From positions 1 to 64,000 of the forward strand of contig NZ_BDAG01000040.1 in NCBI RefSeq assembly GCF_002091715.1: a stretch of 64,000 bases of DNA, written 5' to 3'. Positions 16,651-24,472 of this stretch are shown in pieces. Position 1 is the first letter of the stretch. Each line of letters starts with the position of its first letter. Source of the stretch: Pseudomonas migulae NBRC 103157 (lineage in GTDB: Bacteria > Pseudomonadota > Gammaproteobacteria > Pseudomonadales > Pseudomonadaceae). The translations under genes were made by a program, and so were the position numbers. The notes beneath the pieces were generated by a model, which was not told the DNA's origin, made no database searches, and was given only the letters and a program-made list of their open reading frames with translations.

Positions 16651-17529
16651 GTGATCAATGCAACCGCGCACTATCGACTGGATTACCCCGACCTCTCCCT
16701 GATCCTCGCGCTGGTGCGCGGCGGTTCGTTGGCCCGGGCGTCGGCGTTGTTGAACGTCGACGTCTCCACCGTGTTTCGCGCCGTGCGCCGACTGGAAGCC
16801 GCGCTGGGTCAGCAACTGTTCGAAAAGAGCCGCGCCGGCTATTTGCCCACCAGCCTGGCGCAGACGCTGGCCGAACAGGCCGAGCGCGCCGAACAAGCGC
16901 TGGAGGCCGCGCGCATCGGCGTGGAGCAGGGCGCTGAAGTCATCAGCGGCACTGTGCGCCTGACCTGCACCGATTCGGTCCTGCAAGGTTTGCTGGTGCC
17001 GGCGCTCGCGCAATTCATGCCCGGCTATCCGGCGCTGACGATCGAGTTGAGCACCTCCAACGACTTCGCCAACCTCAGCCGCCGGGACGCAGACATCGCC
17101 TTGCGCATGACTCGAACGCCGCCTGAGCATTTGGTCGGCCGGTGTCTGGCGCAGGTGTCGTACCGAGTGTGTGCGAGTACGGCGTATCTGAAATCGGTCG
17201 ATGCCGAAGACCTGGCTTCACTCACCTGGATCGCCCCGGACGACTTCCTTCCGGATCACCCCACCGTCGCGTGGCGTCGCCAGCAGTTGCCCGGCGTCAC
17301 ACTGAGTTATCGCTGCAACAGCATGTTGTCGGTGACTGAATTGGCGCGGGCGGGGCTCGGTGTCGCGGTACTGCCGGACTTTTTGATCGGCGACGGGCTG
17401 CAGCCGTTGAGCGAACCGCTGCACGGTTACGACACCGCGCTGTGGTTGCTGACCCGGCCCGACTGCCGTGCCTTGCGTTCGGTGGTGACGTTATTCGATG
17501 AGTTGGGTCGGATCCTCAAGCGGCCATGA
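16651..17529 (+). CDS. LysR-family transcriptional regulator
   Basis: 292 residues from the GTG at 16651. The N-terminal HTH is ALVRGGSLARASALLNVDVSTVFRAVRRLEAALGQQLFEKS, of which the recognition part is LNVDVSTVFRAVRRLE. The effector domain follows from about residue 90. The start is uncertain: a TTG at 16636 is also in frame and neither has a strong ribosome-binding site. It is divergent from the amidotransferase-like/ABM operon and probably controls it. Confidence 0.82.
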   Translation: MINATAHYRLDYPDLSLILALVRGGSLARASALLNVDVSTVFRAVRRLEAALGQQLFEKSRAGYLPTSLAQTLAEQAERAEQALEAARIGVEQGAEVISGTVRLTCTDSVLQGLLVPALAQFMPGYPALTIELSTSNDFANLSRRDADIALRMTRTPPEHLVGRCLAQVSYRVCASTAYLKSVDAEDLASLTWIAPDDFLPDHPTVAWRRQQLPGVTLSYRCNSMLSVTELARAGLGVAVLPDFLIGDGLQPLSEPLHGYDTALWLLTRPDCRALRSVVTLFDELGRILKRP

Positions 17530-17535
17530 GGCAGC

Positions 17536-18069
17536 TCAGACCTTCGGCTCATTCTTGTGCTGCACGATGTGCAGGTGCATTTCCGAGGTCAGGTTTTCGA
17601 TGCGTTCCGAGAGTGTCTTGGTCATCTCGGTGAGGCGGGTGTTCTGTTCAAGCAATTCGAGTAATTGCGCGGTGTGCTTCGCCGCCTGCGCCTGACGTTC
17701 ACTGTTGGCCACGGCCAAGGCTTCGCGGTGTTGCGCATCGGCTTCGGACTGGGCTTTGTCCCGGGCTGCCTGACGGGTCTGGGCCAGCAGAATCAACGGC
17801 GCGGCGTACGCCGCTTGCAGGCTGAACGCCAGGTTGAGCAGGATGAAAGGGTAGGCATCGAAGTGGGTGATGCCAGACACGTTGAGAAAAATCCATAACG
17901 CGACGATCAGCGTCTGCGCGCCAAGAAACATCGGCGTGCCGAAGAATCGCGCAAATGCCTCGGCGCGCAGGGCAAACTTGTCATTGCCGAACGTCGGCGC
18001 CAAATGAGCGTGAGCGCGGTGAAAACGCAAGTGATCGACGGTCGCGGTGGTCTGGGTTTCGGTGGTCAT
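17536..18069 (-). CDS. DUF1003 membrane protein
   Basis: 177 residues. Two membrane helices lie in the middle (TLIVALWIFLNVSGITHF; PFILLNLAFSLQAAYAAPLIL), followed by a long charged coiled-coil tail (residues about 110-170, RQAARDKAQSEADAQHREALA). This is the DUF1003 pattern; function unknown. It converges with the LysR gene, whose stop is 6 bp away. Confidence 0.83.
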   Translation of the reverse strand: MTTETQTTATVDHLRFHRAHAHLAPTFGNDKFALRAEAFARFFGTPMFLGAQTLIVALWIFLNVSGITHFDAYPFILLNLAFSLQAAYAAPLILLAQTRQAARDKAQSEADAQHREALAVANSERQAQAAKHTAQLLELLEQNTRLTEMTKTLSERIENLTSEMHLHIVQHKNEPKV

Positions 18070-18158
18070 GATGCTCTCTGTCGGGCGCTGGGACTTGCGT
18101 TCACTATAGCGCCGCCCGGTGCCGCGTTGGCTAGACCGTCAGCGCGGCAAGCGCGTCT

Positions 18159-18767
18159 TCAGCGCTGGTAGCAGGCCAGGAACATGTCGAGCGCCGACTC
18201 CGCGACAGTGCTTTGCATTTCGGGCGAAAGGCTGGGCAACCCCATGGAAATCTGCGGCCAGAACGCAAAGGATTTGAGCATGCCTTGAATCTGTTGTGCG
18301 GCAAATTCGGGGTCGACCTTCTTCAATCGCCCATCGGCCTGGGCGGCGCGAATCCACACGGTCAGGCCTTCCTCGCGTTTGCCCATCCGCGCGACCATGT
18401 CTTGCGCACGCTCCGGTGAATGAATCGCCGCCGCGATGGCCACCCGCGCCAGGTCCAGGAAATTCTCATCGCCGATCATCTTCAATTTCGCCATCAACAT
18501 CAGGCGCATCTGGTCGCGCAGCGGCAGGTCCGCGCGATAGGCCGTTTCCTGTTCTGCCGTCACCCGCGCCCATAACTGATTGAGGATTTCGGCGAACAAC
18601 TCTTCCTTGCTGGGGAAGTGGTTGTACACCGTGCGCTTGGACACGCCAGCGGTGGCGGCAATCTTGTCCATGCTGGTGATGTCGAAACCGTGGGCACGGA
18701 ATTCGGCAATCGCCGCTTGGATGATCGCTTCGCGTTTTCGGTCGGTCAGGCGCTGTGGAGCTGTCAT
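18159..18767 (-). CDS. TetR-family transcriptional repressor
   Basis: 202 residues. The N-terminal HTH occupies about 1-55 (AAIAEFRAHGFDITSMDKIAATAGVSKRTVYNHFPSKEELF, with the TVYNHFPSKE signature). The ligand domain fits the TetR_C-type found in AefR-like regulators. Divergent from the metallo-hydrolase gene; the shared region carries TACACT-type palindromes that are likely its operator. Confidence 0.88.
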   Translation of the reverse strand: MTAPQRLTDRKREAIIQAAIAEFRAHGFDITSMDKIAATAGVSKRTVYNHFPSKEELFAEILNQLWARVTAEQETAYRADLPLRDQMRLMLMAKLKMIGDENFLDLARVAIAAAIHSPERAQDMVARMGKREEGLTVWIRAAQADGRLKKVDPEFAAQQIQGMLKSFAFWPQISMGLPSLSPEMQSTVAESALDMFLACYQR

Positions 18768-18796
18768 AAGTACGCTTCGGCAGAAGAAATTAAGAA

Positions 18797-18860
18797 TTAC
18801 ACTCAGCAGTTTACTTGTGAACGGGTTTGATGCAACCTAGAAACTACACTGTGCAGTGTA
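18797..18860. promoter_or_regulatory. Putative TetR operator (TACACT...AGTGTA)
   Basis: TACACTGTGCAGTGTA at 18845-18860 has perfect 6-bp arms. A second half-like site TTACACT lies at 18797-18803, 26 bp from the TetR start. Both sit between the divergent TetR and metallo-hydrolase genes. Assignment to this TetR protein is inference. Confidence 0.55.
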
Positions 18861-18978
18861 ATGTTTCGTTAACCCTGCACAGCCAAAAATAGAGAGCCCG
18901 GCTGATGCGTGCGTGCCTTGGCCATTAATCGTCCCACCGCAGAAACCGCGAACCGCACGGTTTCCTGGAGTCATTCAC

Positions 18979-20025
18979 ATGGCCAATGCCACTAACGCCT
19001 GCGAACCTGAAGCTTCCCGCCAGGTCGACGGGACCTACAAAAACCACGCACCTGTGCAGCGAGAAGGCTTGCGCAAAATGGTGCGCATCATGTGGAACAT
19101 GATCTTCCACAAACCGCGCAACACCCGGCCAGCCGCTGCCGTTCCGGTGCAACGCCTGAGCCACGATGCGTTGATCGCCGCGCCCAATCACAGCGTCTAT
19201 CGCCTTGGTCACTCCACTGTATTGCTCAAGCTGCGAGACAAATTCTGGATCACCGACCCCGTCTTCGCCGAACGCGCATCGCCCGTGCAGTGGGCCGGCC
19301 CGAAGCGTTTTCACCAGCCGCCCATCAGCCTGGACGAATTGCCACCGATTGAAGCGGTGATCCTGTCCCACGATCATTACGACCACCTCGATTACGAGGC
19401 GGTGCTCAAACTGGCGGACAAGACCCACTACTTCCTCGCGCCGCTGGGCGTTGGCGACACCTTGATCAAGTGGGGCGTCGATGCCGGCAAAGTGCGCCAG
19501 CTCGATTGGTGGCAGGACACCGAAGTCGCCGGCATCCAATTCATCGCCACCCCGTCACAGCACTTTTCCGGTCGCGGCCTGTTCGATGGCAACAGCACGC
19601 TGTGGGCGTCATGGGTCATCATCGACGGTGACACACGGGTCTTCTTCAGTGGCGACAGCGGTTACTTCGACGGCTTCAAACGCATCGGCGAACAACATGG
19701 TCCGTTCGACCTGACACTCATGGAAACCGGCGCCTACAACGTCGAGTGGCCACATGTGCACATGCAGCCCGAGCAAACCCTGCAAGCGCACATCGACCTC
19801 AGAGGCCGCTGGTTGCTGCCGATTCACAACGGCACGTTCGATCTGTCGATGCACGCCTGGTTCGAGCCGTTCGACCGGATACTGGCCTTGGCCTGGGAGC
19901 GCAGTGTGTCGATTACCACACCGCAGATGGGTGAGGCGTTCAATGTCATGTACCCGCAACGCGGCAGTGCATGGTGGTTGGGGATGGAAGACGAGATTGA
20001 TCAGGTGACGGTTCAGAACGCGTGA
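18979..20025 (+). CDS. MBL-fold metallo-hydrolase (NAPE-PLD/UlaG-like)
   Basis: 348 residues. The zinc motif HDHYDHLD is at residues 131-138. Later ligands are probably in FFSGDSGYFDGF, the histidines of VEWPHVHMQPEQ and the LPIHNGTFDLSMH segment. This layout fits the N-acyl-phosphatidylethanolamine phospholipase D-like branch of lactamase-fold enzymes; the substrate in bacteria is usually unknown. Start at 18979 supported by CTGGAG; no clear signal peptide. Under likely control of the divergent TetR repressor. Confidence 0.87.
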   Translation: MANATNACEPEASRQVDGTYKNHAPVQREGLRKMVRIMWNMIFHKPRNTRPAAAVPVQRLSHDALIAAPNHSVYRLGHSTVLLKLRDKFWITDPVFAERASPVQWAGPKRFHQPPISLDELPPIEAVILSHDHYDHLDYEAVLKLADKTHYFLAPLGVGDTLIKWGVDAGKVRQLDWWQDTEVAGIQFIATPSQHFSGRGLFDGNSTLWASWVIIDGDTRVFFSGDSGYFDGFKRIGEQHGPFDLTLMETGAYNVEWPHVHMQPEQTLQAHIDLRGRWLLPIHNGTFDLSMHAWFEPFDRILALAWERSVSITTPQMGEAFNVMYPQRGSAWWLGMEDEIDQVTVQNA

Positions 20026-20074
20026 TGGTGTACCGCCAGGCCGAACCATTGGGTCGGCCCTGGCCGCCGACACC

Positions 20075-20392
20075 TCACTCAACCATCGCGAAATCAGTCC
20101 GCCCTACCGAATTCGATGCAGACCCTTTGACGCTCATCCCCCGACCCGGCGCAAACCCCGGGAAGAACACCAACCCCTCTGACTCGAAGCGATACGCCAA
20201 CGCCAGCCGATCCGCATCCGGCACATCACGCCGGGCCTCGAATCGCTCAATCGCGTCCATCGAAACGCCGGACTCTCGGCACAGTTCCTCCACGCTCCAA
20301 CCCAACATCGCCCGGGCCTGGGCGCAATGGGCGGGGGTGAATTGGAAGAGGGCGATACGTTCCAGGGTGATCTTCATCGCATAAGAGGCCAT
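20075..20392 (-). CDS. Small XRE-family HTH protein
   Basis: 105 residues or so from the ATG at 20392, which has CCGGAGAACACC upstream; a start six codons earlier is unlikely. The HTH lies at about residues 23-65 (CAQARAMLGWSVEELCRESGVSMDAIERFE), a compact Cro/CI fold, with a short C-terminal tail. Targets unknown. Notably, a LexA-box-like palindrome lies 38 bp upstream of the start. Confidence 0.8.
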   Translation of the reverse strand: MASYAMKITLERIALFQFTPAHCAQARAMLGWSVEELCRESGVSMDAIERFEARRDVPDADRLALAYRFESEGLVFFPGFAPGRGMSVKGSASNSVGRTDFAMVE

Positions 20393-20429
20393 GGTGTTCT
20401 CCGGGCTCAAGAGTGCTGATTCAAATGTA

Positions 20430-20445
20430 CTGTGTTTTTGTACAG
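20430..20445. promoter_or_regulatory. LexA-box-like palindrome upstream of XRE gene
   Basis: CTGTGTTTTTGTACAG fits CTGT-N8-ACAG, the LexA consensus, within a wider TACTGT...ACAGTT context. It lies 38-53 bp upstream of the XRE start, where promoters sit. Whether LexA binds is untested. Confidence 0.45.
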
Positions 20446-20481
20446 TTGTTTTGCGCCCGGATCAAACTCATTTTTTGATTT

Positions 20482-21252
20482 TTACGACTTCGCCCCCTCC
20501 AACCAGACGGACGGCGCCTGGCCCAACACTCGGCGAAACATCGTCGAGAACGCCGCCGGGCTTTCGTAGCCGAAATCCAGCGCAATGCGCGTCACCGGCT
20601 CACCCACCGCCAACCGCGCAAGCGCCAAAACCACGCAAGCCCGCTGCCGCCACTGGCTGAAACTCAGGTCGGTCTGTTGGCGGAACAGGCGATTGAAGGT
20701 GCGTAAACTGATGTGCAACTGATCGGCCCATTGCTGCGGCGACTGATGCGCGTCCGGCCGCTGCAAAAAGCCGCGGCACAGCGCGAGCAGCCGCGTATCG
20801 ACCGGCAGCGGGATGTGCAACGGTAGCGGGGCACTGCGCACCAGCTCATGCAGCAGCAAAGCGATCAACACCCCATCGCGCCCACCCTCGTCGTACTCCA
20901 GCGGTATCTCCACCGCCTCCATCAGCAGCTGCCGCATCAACGGTGAAACGCTGATCACCTGGCAACTATCCCCCAAATCCACCGTCCCCGGCTCGATGTA
21001 CACACTGCGAGTGCTCACCCCCAGCATCACCACCTCATGCGCCACCCCGGCCGGAATCCACACCGCCCGCTGCGGCGGCACCACCCAATTGCCGTCATGC
21101 GTGCCGACCTGCATCACCCCGGTAGCGCCGTACAACAACTGTGCCCGCCGGTGCGTATGACGCGGCAACACCTGACCGTAGGAATAATCCGTACCGATGG
21201 CCACCACCGAGCGTGGCGTGTCATCCACTACGTTAATCGAAACATTGCGCAT
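20482..21252 (-). CDS. AraC-family regulator with cupin domain
   Basis: 256 residues from the ATG at 21252 (GGAAG upstream); the open frame extends 69 bases further. An N-terminal cupin spans about 20-110 (VLPRHTHRRAQLLYGATGVMQV, PPQRAVWIPAGVAHEV). Two C-terminal HTH motifs follow (PQQWADQLHISLRTFNRLF; ALDFGYESPAAFSTMFRRVLGQ). Divergent from the TauE/SafE permease and therefore its likely regulator. Confidence 0.88.
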   Translation of the reverse strand: MRNVSINVVDDTPRSVVAIGTDYSYGQVLPRHTHRRAQLLYGATGVMQVGTHDGNWVVPPQRAVWIPAGVAHEVVMLGVSTRSVYIEPGTVDLGDSCQVISVSPLMRQLLMEAVEIPLEYDEGGRDGVLIALLLHELVRSAPLPLHIPLPVDTRLLALCRGFLQRPDAHQSPQQWADQLHISLRTFNRLFRQQTDLSFSQWRQRACVVLALARLAVGEPVTRIALDFGYESPAAFSTMFRRVLGQAPSVWLEGAKS

Positions 21253-21364
21253 CGAGCGGCTTCCAGCAGTTGGCGTAAACGCAAACATTATTGGCTGACT
21301 TGCTGAAGCAGGCCAAGCCACATCGCTCTATCGTCGACCGCTCCCAACCAACGGACGACGCGCA

Positions 21365-22180
21365 ATGTTCTACCTCCTGCTGACACTCTTCGGCTGCATG
21401 ACCGGCATCACCGCCGTGCTGTTCGGCTTCGGCGGCGGCTTCGTCGTCGTGCCGCTGCTGTATCGGATGCTCATGGCCAGCCACGGTGCCGACGACCCCA
21501 TCGGCCAATCGGCAATGCACATCGCCGTCGCCACCTCGACCTGCGTGATGATCGTCAACGCACTCGTCGCCAGCGGAAAACATCACCGTGCGGGAAATCT
21601 GATTCGCCATTACCTGTGGCCGTTAGGTGGGTATATCGGGTTGGGCGCGGTGGTCGGCGCAGTGGCGGCGATGTGGGTGAGTGGGGAGGTGATTCGGTAT
21701 GCGTTCATTGCCTACCTGGGCGTGACCATTGTGGATTGCCTGTTCAGACGCGGTTTTCTTACACACGTAGATAACGCAATCCCACGGCGATTGGGGAGGG
21801 CGGAAGTGTCTGGAGGCGGCGTAGGAATCGGCACAATCGCCACATTTCTCGGCGTGGGCGGCAGCGTCATGACCGTGCCATTGTTGCGTCGATGCGGGTT
21901 GAGCATGTCGCAGGCAACATCCATGGCTAATCCACTAAGCCTGCCCGTTGCGTTGGCCGGGACCGTGACTTACATGGCGATGGCGGGGTTTAGCGATTTT
22001 GATTTGGGGGCGTGGTTTGTCGGTTATGTGGATCTGCTGGCGTTTGCGGTTTTGACGATGGGGTCGTTGGTGGGGATTCGATTGGCTACGCCGTGGATCG
22101 GGCGGATTCCGGATCGGATACATGCGCGGGTATACATCGGTTTGCTGGTCGTGGTGATGCTCAGCATGTGCCTGAATTGA
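21365..22180 (+). CDS. TauE/SafE (TSUP) family permease
   Basis: 271 residues with about eight hydrophobic helices in two repeats, each with the glycine-rich TSUP pattern (GCMTGITAVLFGFGGGFVVVP near the N terminus and GVGIGTIATFLGVGGSVMTVP in the middle, given here by their cores LFGFGGGFVVVP and FLGVGGSVMTVP). The family exports or imports sulfite, sulfonates or organic acids; the substrate is not evident. Adjacent AraC gene divergent. Confidence 0.85.
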   Translation: MFYLLLTLFGCMTGITAVLFGFGGGFVVVPLLYRMLMASHGADDPIGQSAMHIAVATSTCVMIVNALVASGKHHRAGNLIRHYLWPLGGYIGLGAVVGAVAAMWVSGEVIRYAFIAYLGVTIVDCLFRRGFLTHVDNAIPRRLGRAEVSGGGVGIGTIATFLGVGGSVMTVPLLRRCGLSMSQATSMANPLSLPVALAGTVTYMAMAGFSDFDLGAWFVGYVDLLAFAVLTMGSLVGIRLATPWIGRIPDRIHARVYIGLLVVVMLSMCLN

Positions 22181-22186
22181 ACACCG

Positions 22187-23176
22187 TCACTTCGCCTCCA
22201 ACCCCGGCGCCTCACGAATAATGAAGTGATCCAGGTTCTCGATATTCGCACTGAACACCCCGAACGTCTGCTCGGGGTTTTTCTTGCTCGGCACCTGCTT
22301 CAACTCTGGTGTCACGCCATAAAAGAAGCAATACAACTGCGCTTCACTGTCGATGGCATGCTTGATCTCTTCCAGAAACGCTTTGCGCTTGCGGTAGTTC
22401 TCGATCAACTTCTTGCTCAAGTAAACGTTGACCGAATAAGGCTTCTTCTTCGCCTCGTCCGGCTGCTTGAACCAGACCTTCTGCTCGAAATCGATACGAA
22501 AACTCTGCGTGTAATCCTTGATCTCCTTGATCTTGCCCCAGTAAATCAGCCCCTTGTTGTCCGTCAGGTATTCAATCTTCTTGAAGAACGACCCATAAGG
22601 CGCCGTGTGCTCGCCAATCTTCAGCGGCATGCGCTTGAGCAGGTCCTTGTCCTCGAAGTTCGACACAAAACACTCCACCGGATGCGCGAAGACGCTGGTC
22701 TTGTCCGGCGCTGATTCGTGGTTTGGGTGCTCGGTATCGCTGGGCTGTGTAAGAGGTTTCGGATCGTCCCGTACTCCATCCGCTGCCACCGCCGGATTCG
22801 ACGGCTTACGCACATACTGACGCCGAGTCAGCAACAGCTCCGACGGGAAATGCTCCTCGCGACTGTCATCCGTTTCCGCACCGTCCGCGTCCACACCCGA
22901 CGCCGATGCCTTGAGACTGACATAAGGACAATCCGCCACATGCCGGGTGCTGGGCGTGTTCTTGAAGTGCGGGGTGCGCACGTAATTCACGTTTTTGGCG
23001 TTGAACGTCGTCAGCACGTTTGCCGCATCGAAGGCCGCCCGGCAGGCGTCATTGGGGCATTGGAAGTGTTCCTTCGCGGAATCGAACTCCATGGTCTCGT
23101 CGAAATTCAAATCGCGCACGTCATAGATCGACAACTTGTCGTCGAGGCTGAGGCAGTAGGCGAAATCGAATTTCAT
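22187..23176 (-). CDS. Unknown protein with N-terminal Cys/His cluster (CoiA-like zinc region?)
   Basis: 329 residues from the ATG at 23176 (GAG-rich site upstream). The N-terminal 90 residues hold C-x4-C (QCPNDACRAAF) followed by HFKNTPSTRHVADCPY. This resembles the putative zinc-binding front end of CoiA-type proteins, where a cysteine pair is followed by histidine and cysteine. The middle is low-complexity and polar (residues about 90-170). The C-terminal 150 residues are lysine-rich and probably alpha/beta. No nuclease motif could be confirmed. It marks the left edge of an accessory block; the function is unknown. Confidence 0.65.
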   Translation of the reverse strand: MKFDFAYCLSLDDKLSIYDVRDLNFDETMEFDSAKEHFQCPNDACRAAFDAANVLTTFNAKNVNYVRTPHFKNTPSTRHVADCPYVSLKASASGVDADGAETDDSREEHFPSELLLTRRQYVRKPSNPAVAADGVRDDPKPLTQPSDTEHPNHESAPDKTSVFAHPVECFVSNFEDKDLLKRMPLKIGEHTAPYGSFFKKIEYLTDNKGLIYWGKIKEIKDYTQSFRIDFEQKVWFKQPDEAKKKPYSVNVYLSKKLIENYRKRKAFLEEIKHAIDSEAQLYCFFYGVTPELKQVPSKKNPEQTFGVFSANIENLDHFIIREAPGLEAK

Positions 23177-23286
23177 GGTGGGCTCGGGTCCTTGAGTGGG
23201 GAAGGGTATTAATAGCGGGAGGCGGGGCGGGTTGCACTGAATGTTTTCAACACAGCGCAAAATCTGCGGCAACCCTTACCGCCCCC

Positions 23287-23375
23287 TGTAGGAGCGAAGC
23301 TTGCTCGCGAAAAACATAAGAGAGCCGCTGGGCAACAGGTTGTACGCGTTATCGTTCACGACCATTGCGGACAAG
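23287..23375. repeat. Degenerate REP doublet
   Basis: TGTAGGAGCGAAGCTTGCTC is followed about 60 bp later by a decayed inverse copy (ACCATTGCGGACAAG). Older and more diverged than the other doublets; it borders the accessory block. Confidence 0.6.
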
Positions 23376-23464
23376 TTCTCTTTTTGACAAACGGTCAGCT
23401 CTACACCTTGCCTATAAAAAAACTCCGGCTTAGGCTAGCTTAGCTAACTCTATGGAGGTGCCAT

Positions 23465-23710
23465 ATGAATGAATTGGTGCAAGTAAATATGCACGAAGCA
23501 AAATCCCAACTCTCCCAACTTGCTGAGCGTGCATGGCATGGCGACAAGGTGGTGATCGCCAAGGCCGGCAAGCCTTATCTGGATTTGCTGCCTCATGTCG
23601 ATACACCTCGGGCGCGCAAGCCTGGACGGTTGAAGGGGAAGATTCGGATGTCTGCGGATTTTGACAAAACGCCTGACGACATCATTGATGGATTTGAGGG
23701 CAGCCTATGA
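23465..23710 (+). CDS. Phd/YefM-type antitoxin
   Basis: 81 residues. The N-terminal DNA-binding fold MNELVQVNMHEAKSQLSQLAERAWHGDKVVIAKAGKP is the Phd/YefM pattern (core motif HEAKSQLSQL). The C-terminal tail (residues 55-81) would neutralise the PIN toxin. Strong ribosome-binding site TATGGAGGTGCCAT. Its stop overlaps the toxin start by four bases (ATGA). Such antitoxins repress their own promoter, which must lie in the 90 bp after the degenerate REP. Confidence 0.92.
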   Translation: MNELVQVNMHEAKSQLSQLAERAWHGDKVVIAKAGKPYLDLLPHVDTPRARKPGRLKGKIRMSADFDKTPDDIIDGFEGSL

Positions 23711-24093
23711 GGCGCTTGTTGTTGGATACCCATGCGTTTCTGTGGTGGCTTTCCGATGATTCGTCACTGGGCGAAGATGCTCGACAGATGATTGGGGAGC
23801 CGCGTAATCAGGTGCTGGTGAGTGCCGCTTCGATCTGGGAGATATCGATCAAACAAGCCAAAGGAATGCTCGAAGCCCCAGAGGATCTTGAGGCGCTGGT
23901 TGAAGACGAGGGTTTCACCAAACTGCCGATTTCGCTGTTTCACGGACAGCAGGCGGGTAAGTTACCGGAGATTCATCGCGATCCGTTTGATCGAATGTTG
24001 ATTGCCCAAGCTCAGGCGGAAGGGTTGGAGTTGGTCACTGCGGACGGGATTATTCCGCAGTATGGGGTACGGGTGGTTTCGGCACGGTTGTGA
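23707..24093 (+). CDS. PIN-domain ribonuclease toxin (VapC-like)
   Basis: 128 residues. The acidic metal-binding residues of the PIN active site are visible as D7 (LLLDTHAFLWW), E45 (SIWEISIK), D95 (RDPFDRMLIAQA) and D113 (LVTADG). Predicted to cleave tRNA or other RNA when released from the Phd-type partner encoded immediately upstream. Full length. Confidence 0.92.
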   Translation: MRRLLLDTHAFLWWLSDDSSLGEDARQMIGEPRNQVLVSAASIWEISIKQAKGMLEAPEDLEALVEDEGFTKLPISLFHGQQAGKLPEIHRDPFDRMLIAQAQAEGLELVTADGIIPQYGVRVVSARL

Positions 24094-24244
24094 GGGGGAG
24101 GCAGAATACTGATGTTTTCAAACCCATCGCAGATCCCCCTTGGGAGCGAGCTTGAGTTTCATGGCGGGTTCGGACCCTGAGTACGAGCAGAATGTGGGGC
24201 GAATGGCACTGCCTGTTTTCAAAACACCGTAAACCCATCACACG

Positions 24245-24472
24245 TCAATTTTGACTGGTGGTTAAAAAAAGAATGAGATCGGATGGAAACGAAACCGAGC
24301 AGGCCTGTTCAATGGCTGTAATTTGCTCCTTCGTCAATTGGTAGTCATACACGTAGTCCTCTTGATCCTTCCAGCCCATCAATACCGCGAGCTCTTCGCT
24401 TTTGATCGCAAGCACGTTCTCATAAGAAGCAAAGTCGTCTCCCTCATTGATACCCATCACCGTGTGCTTCAT
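24245..24472 (-). CDS. Immunity protein for the adjacent E3-type toxin
   Basis: 75 residues, acidic (many D/E, matching a basic nuclease target), with the patch MGWKDQEDYVYDYQLTKEQ. It resembles small immunity proteins of the pyocin S6 group, as far as I recall; it does not look like the classic colicin E3 immunity protein. Its ATG overlaps the toxin stop (ATGA), the usual toxin-immunity arrangement. Function assigned chiefly from position and charge. Confidence 0.75.
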   Translation of the reverse strand: MKHTVMGINEGDDFASYENVLAIKSEELAVLMGWKDQEDYVYDYQLTKEQITAIEQACSVSFPSDLILFLTTSQN

